From assembly GCF_000178375.1 (NCBI RefSeq), contig NZ_ADNC01000004.1, forward strand, positions 1 through 43,770: a DNA stretch of 43,770 nt. The letters are read 5' to 3'. Below are positions 40,705 to 43,770 of the stretch, one piece after another. The notes below the pieces were generated by a model. It ran no database searches and had not been told where the DNA came from. It was given only the letters and a program-made list of their open reading frames with translations. Every line of letters starts with the position of its first letter. Within the stretch, counting starts at the first letter, position 1. Origin of the DNA: Mycoplasmopsis alligatoris A21JP2. GTDB taxonomy: Bacteria > Bacillota_I > Bacilli_A > Mycoplasmatales > Metamycoplasmataceae. A program made the position numbers and the translations under genes.

Positions 40705-41141
40705 TATTTGTTTAATTTCTCCTTGTGTCTAATAAGTGTTGATGAAAAGTTGATAAATTGATGATCAGGAACTAATAAAACAGTTTCTAAATCTTCATTT
40801 AAATGTTTATTTCCGGCGGCTAATTCAAGTTCATAAGAAAAGTCAACATCATTTCTAGCGCTTCTTATTAAAAAATTAACCTGATATTTTTTGGCTATAT
40901 TTGCAATAAAATCATCTTTATTTAATAAAACTTCAACATTAGTGAAATTATATTTTTTAATTGTTTGTAATATTTTTTGGTATCTTAAATCTAAATTAGA
41001 ATAATTATCTTTATCAGGGTTTATTGAAACTACTAAATAAACATAATCAAATAGTTTTAAAGCTTTTAATAATATTGAAACATGTCCATCATGCAAAGGA
41101 TCAAATGAACCAGCATAAATTGCTTTTTTTTGCTTATTCAT
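40704..41141 (-). CDS. coaD: Phosphopantetheine adenylyltransferase
   Basis: A 145-residue nucleotidyltransferase making dephospho-CoA from 4'-phosphopantetheine and ATP. The N-terminal motif YAGSFDPLHDGHVSIL carries the T/SxGHxxI-type site (HDGHV), and the C-terminal stretch FSSTLIRH is the ISSTxIR signature. FLIRSARNDVDFSYELELAAGN is also typical of CoaD. The 5' end overlaps ackA by 8 nt, and the stop overlaps engB by one base. Confidence 0.93.
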   Translation of the reverse strand: MNKQKKAIYAGSFDPLHDGHVSILLKALKLFDYVYLVVSINPDKDNYSNLDLRYQKILQTIKKYNFTNVEVLLNKDDFIANIAKKYQVNFLIRSARNDVDFSYELELAAGNKHLNEDLETVLLVPDHQFINFSSTLIRHKEKLNK

Positions 41142-42318
41142 AGAGTTTTATAGCATCTTTTGCTATTAATAATTCTTCATTTGTTCTAATTACATAGACA
41201 GGAATTTTACTATTTTTTGTTGAAATTAATTGGTATTCTCCAATTTTTCCTTCATTAATTTGTTTATCTAATTCAACTGGTAAAATATTGATTTTATCAA
41301 TTACCATTTGTCTAATGTGAGAAGCGTTTTCGCCAATTCCAGCTGTAAAAACTAATGCATCAATATTTGGTGCAATTTTATTCATATAAGTAGCAGTATA
41401 ATCAGCAATTCTTTGAGCGTATAAATCAAGAGCAAATTGTGCTTGTTTGTCACCTTGATTTGCATGACTTGTTACATCACGCATATCGCTAGAAATTCCT
41501 GAAACTCCTAATAAACCACTTTTTTTGTTAAGAGTATCAGTTAATTCTGAAATACTCATATTAGTTTGTTTAATTAAAAATTCATGAATAGAAGGATCAA
41601 TATCTCCACTTCTAGTTCCCATCATAATTCCTGCTAGAGGTGTTAGACCCATTGAAGTATCTACTGATTTAGAATCTTTTATAGCACATAAAGATGCACC
41701 ATTTCCAATATGTAAATTAACAAAATTTACTTTTTCTTTTTTAAGAATTTCTTGTAGTTTTAAGGTTATAAAACGGTGTGAAATTCCATGCGCTCCATAA
41801 CGTTTAATTCCATATTTTTCACTTCATTCATGAGGAATAGGATAAGTTGAATTAACTTTTTGAATGCTTGTGTGAAAAGCTGTATCAAAATTAGCACTTA
41901 ACTTTGCATGTGGCATTACACTTTGAAAAGCTTTAATAGCCATAATTGCACCTGGATTATGAAGCGGTGCATAAATTGAAACTTGATCAATTAAGTCAAT
42001 AGCATCATTATCAAGTTTAGATGATTTATTAAAGTGTGGTCCACCTTGTACTACTCTAAATCCTATGTATTCAATTTCTTTAATATCTTTAATAAGATTA
42101 ATTTTTTCAAATATCTCCAAGATTTTTTCAACAGCTACTTTATGGTTTGGCATTATTGCATCAAATTCATATTTTTTGTCGAATTTAATTTCTATATTTC
42201 CTTGTGCTAAAGTTATTCTTTCAGCTATCCCACTAGCAATTAAAGCTAAATTTTCTTTTTCAAATAAAGAAAGTTTAATTGAAGAACTTCCAGCATTTAT
42301 AACTAAAATTTTTGACAT
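41134..42318 (-). CDS. ackA: Acetate kinase
   Basis: A 394-residue enzyme that makes ATP and acetate from acetyl phosphate. It opens KILVINAGSSSIKLSLFE, has FDTAFHTSI (catalytic aspartate, Asp148-type) and VHLGNGAS-like VNLHIGNGAS (read across 41690-41710), and the C-terminal TAGIGENASHIR. Two TGA-Trp codons lie in the middle. AGGAGC precedes the ATG, which overlaps pta by one base (TAATG). Confidence 0.96.
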
Positions 42319-43274
42319 TATTTAGCTCCTTGTGCTTGTAGCATAGTAATTAAAACTGTATTTACAACGTCTTCAACTTTGCTTCCTCTTGATAAATCAT
42401 TTACTGGTTTTTTAGTTCCAACTACAACTGGACCAATTGCTCCATAATTAGCAAATCTTTGCACCAATTTATATCCAATATTTCCTGCATTTAAGTCTGG
42501 AAAAATCAATGTATTTGCAACTTGATCATAACTTTCTGATTTGTATTTTGCTTTTCTTATCTCTAAATCTATAGCAGCATCTAATTGCACTTCACCGATA
42601 GCTTTTGTTCCATCTCATTTAGTATTAAAGTCTAAAGTGGCTTCTTTAACCATTTTAGTATCATCATTAAGCGCTGATCCATCAGTTGAAAAACTTAAAA
42701 ATGCGACACGTGGATCAAAACCTAATTGTTTAGTAAATTCAGCAGCATTTAATCCAATATCACTTAATTGTTCTTTTGTTGGTTTAGGATTAACTGAGAT
42801 ATCCGAAAAAATTGAAACATTTTCATCTTTATGCATAATCATAACCGATGAAATAGTTTTAATTCCAGCTTTAGGTCCTATAACCTTAAAAGCAGCTCTT
42901 AAAATATCAGCAGTTGAATAGTTTAATCCTCCTACAACACCATGCACTAAACCTTTATGTAACATCATCATGGCATAAAAAGGACGAGTGCTTAAAAATT
43001 TTTGTGCCATTTCGTATGTTTCTTTACCTTTACGTAAAGTTACATACTCATTCATGTACTCTTCTAATAGTTTTTGATCTTCAAAAATATTTAGATAGTT
43101 ACGAGAAGTATCTTCTTGACTTTTTTCAGTAAGTAAAGTAACTTTTAAATTTTTGTATTTTTTTAAAAGATCATAAGCTTTTAGTGAACGCTCATCATCT
43201 CCATCAATTAAAACTATGTGCTTTAATTCTTTAATATTTTCTATTTTTTGATTTAGTAAATCAGTAAATTTCAT
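42318..43274 (-). CDS. pta: Phosphate acetyltransferase
   Basis: A 318-residue enzyme that converts acetyl-CoA and phosphate to acetyl phosphate, feeding AckA. IVLIDGDDERSLKAYDLL is the N-terminal stretch, GLVHGVVGGLNYSTADILRAAFKVIGPK the central signature, and FPDLNAGNIGYKLVQRFANYGAIGPVVVG the C-terminal signature of Pta. One TGA-Trp. AAGGGG lies 7 nt before the ATG, with a TATAAT at 43310-43315. It leads the operon pta, ackA, coaD, engB and the hypothetical gene. Confidence 0.96.
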
Positions 43275-43309
43275 TAATAACCCCTTATTAAAAATATAAT
43301 TATGTTTTT

Positions 43310-43315
43310 ATTATA
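43310..43315 (-). promoter_or_regulatory. -10 box of the pta-ackA operon
   Basis: TATAAT on the minus strand, 35 nt before the pta ATG. Confidence 0.45.
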
Positions 43316-43466
43316 AACAATTACTTTTAAAAACAAAACTAAGACTAAAAATTGCTTTATTTTGTGGAATTATGTATTGATTATTTTTTTCATTTACTGG
43401 TTAATTTTCAGAGATGAAATATTTATTCAAACTTACAATGCAATAGTTTATGTAATATGGATAATA

Positions 43467-43472
43467 TATAAT
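43467..43472 (+). promoter_or_regulatory. Likely -10 box of the last lipoprotein gene
   Basis: TATAAT lies 42 nt before the ATG at 43515. Between them an inverted repeat AGAAAA / TTTTCT (43480-43499) could form a small hairpin in the leader. Confidence 0.4.
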
Positions 43473-43514
43473 TATTTTTAGAAAAATATTACGTTTTCTG
43501 AAAATAGGAGCAAT

Positions 43515-43770
43515 ATGAAAAAGAGATTCATGATTATGCTTGGTTTAAACTCAATTATTTTAAGTTCTAGTGTAGTTTTAGTAGCGTGCAGCAACAAAAA
43601 TAATGATTTAAATTCTACAGATAAAAAAGATATTGATACAGATCAAGAAAAAAGAAATAATGAAATAAAATCTTCAAAATTCAAAGAAGATTTTAAAAAT
43701 ATATTAAGTAGAGATTCTAAAAGTGTATCAGTAAGTGACTATGAAGAAGTTAAAAAGGCAATTTTAGAAA
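43515..43770 (+). CDS. Surface lipoprotein, N-terminal part
   Basis: The first 85 codons of a lipoprotein that continues past the window. The signal MKKRFMIMLGLNSIILSSS runs to a lipobox VVLVAC with Cys25, followed by an Asn/Lys/Asp/Glu-rich hydrophilic segment. ATAGGAG lies 4 nt before the ATG. No family can be named from this part. Confidence 0.75.
   Translation, partial: MKKRFMIMLGLNSIILSSSVVLVACSNKNNDLNSTDKKDIDTDQEKRNNEIKSSKFKEDFKNILSRDSKSVSVSDYEEVKKAILE

Noticed and set aside
38899..43380. Recurring GTGGAA / TTCCAC words in intergenic regions (near 1706, 21868, 38900, 38932, 43373)
   Set aside because: Distances to promoters and orientation vary, and a six-base word is expected several times in this much sequence; no consistent architecture.

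Overview
The window is AT-rich mollicute DNA, most likely Mycoplasma in the broad sense. TGA must be read as tryptophan: lepA, gltX, pyk, gatA, pta, ackA and the P-type ATPase are each continuous only under genetic code 4. Almost all other stops are TAA or TAG, overlaps of 1-17 nt are common, and surface lipoproteins and an antibody-binding gene family are present. I cannot name the species from sequence alone; the gene set would suit the hominis/synoviae side of the mycoplasmas, but that is a guess.

Layout. 1-1649: 3' part of a type II P-type cation ATPase (+). 1795-2538: nitroreductase (+). 2642-7189 (-): phosphate uptake operon pstS, fused pstC-pstA, pstB, phoU. 7236-9035 (-): lepA. 9344-13780 (+): two tandem paralogues of the mycoplasma immunoglobulin-binding protein (MIB / protein M-like) family. 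13845-14516 (-): coiled-coil protein with a 42-bp tandem repeat. 14611-16907 (-): Cof-type HAD phosphatase, rbfA and a DEDD-exonuclease-like protein. 17032-19913 (+): sugar/glycerophosphate-type ABC transporter (ATPase and two permeases), meeting tail to tail its probable solute-binding lipoprotein (19900-21758, -), which is frameshifted. 22104-25306: two convergent, broken defence-type genes, a DUF262/DUF1524 (GmrSD-like) gene with a one-base frameshift and a restriction/methylase-subunit-like gene with a TAA where a Trp (TGA) codon is expected. 25416-26603 (-): deoB. 26738-27841 (+): lipoprotein gene with an in-frame TAA. 27879-37069 (-): housekeeping run gltX, DUF1934-like, acpS, plsC, scpA, scpB, RluA-type pseudouridine synthase, gatC, gatA, gatB and a YihY/BrkB membrane protein. 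37226-37301: tRNA-Lys(CTT). 37389-38822 (-): pyk. 38940-43274 (-): pta, ackA, coaD, engB and a hypothetical anchored protein. 43515-end: start of another lipoprotein (+).

How it fits together. Pyk, Pta and AckA form the ATP-yielding end of fermentative metabolism. GatCAB with GltX makes Gln-tRNA and/or Asn-tRNA by transamidation. ScpAB serves the chromosome condensin; AcpS, PlsC and CoaD serve lipid and cofactor synthesis. The accessory content is the MIB pair, the repeat protein, the lipoproteins and the decayed defence genes.

Three things stand out: the tandem MIB pair with no protease partner in view; four interrupted genes clustered between 19.9 and 27.8 kb; and a set of genes without Shine-Dalgarno sequences whose start codons lie 6-10 nt after a good -10 box, which predicts leaderless mRNAs.
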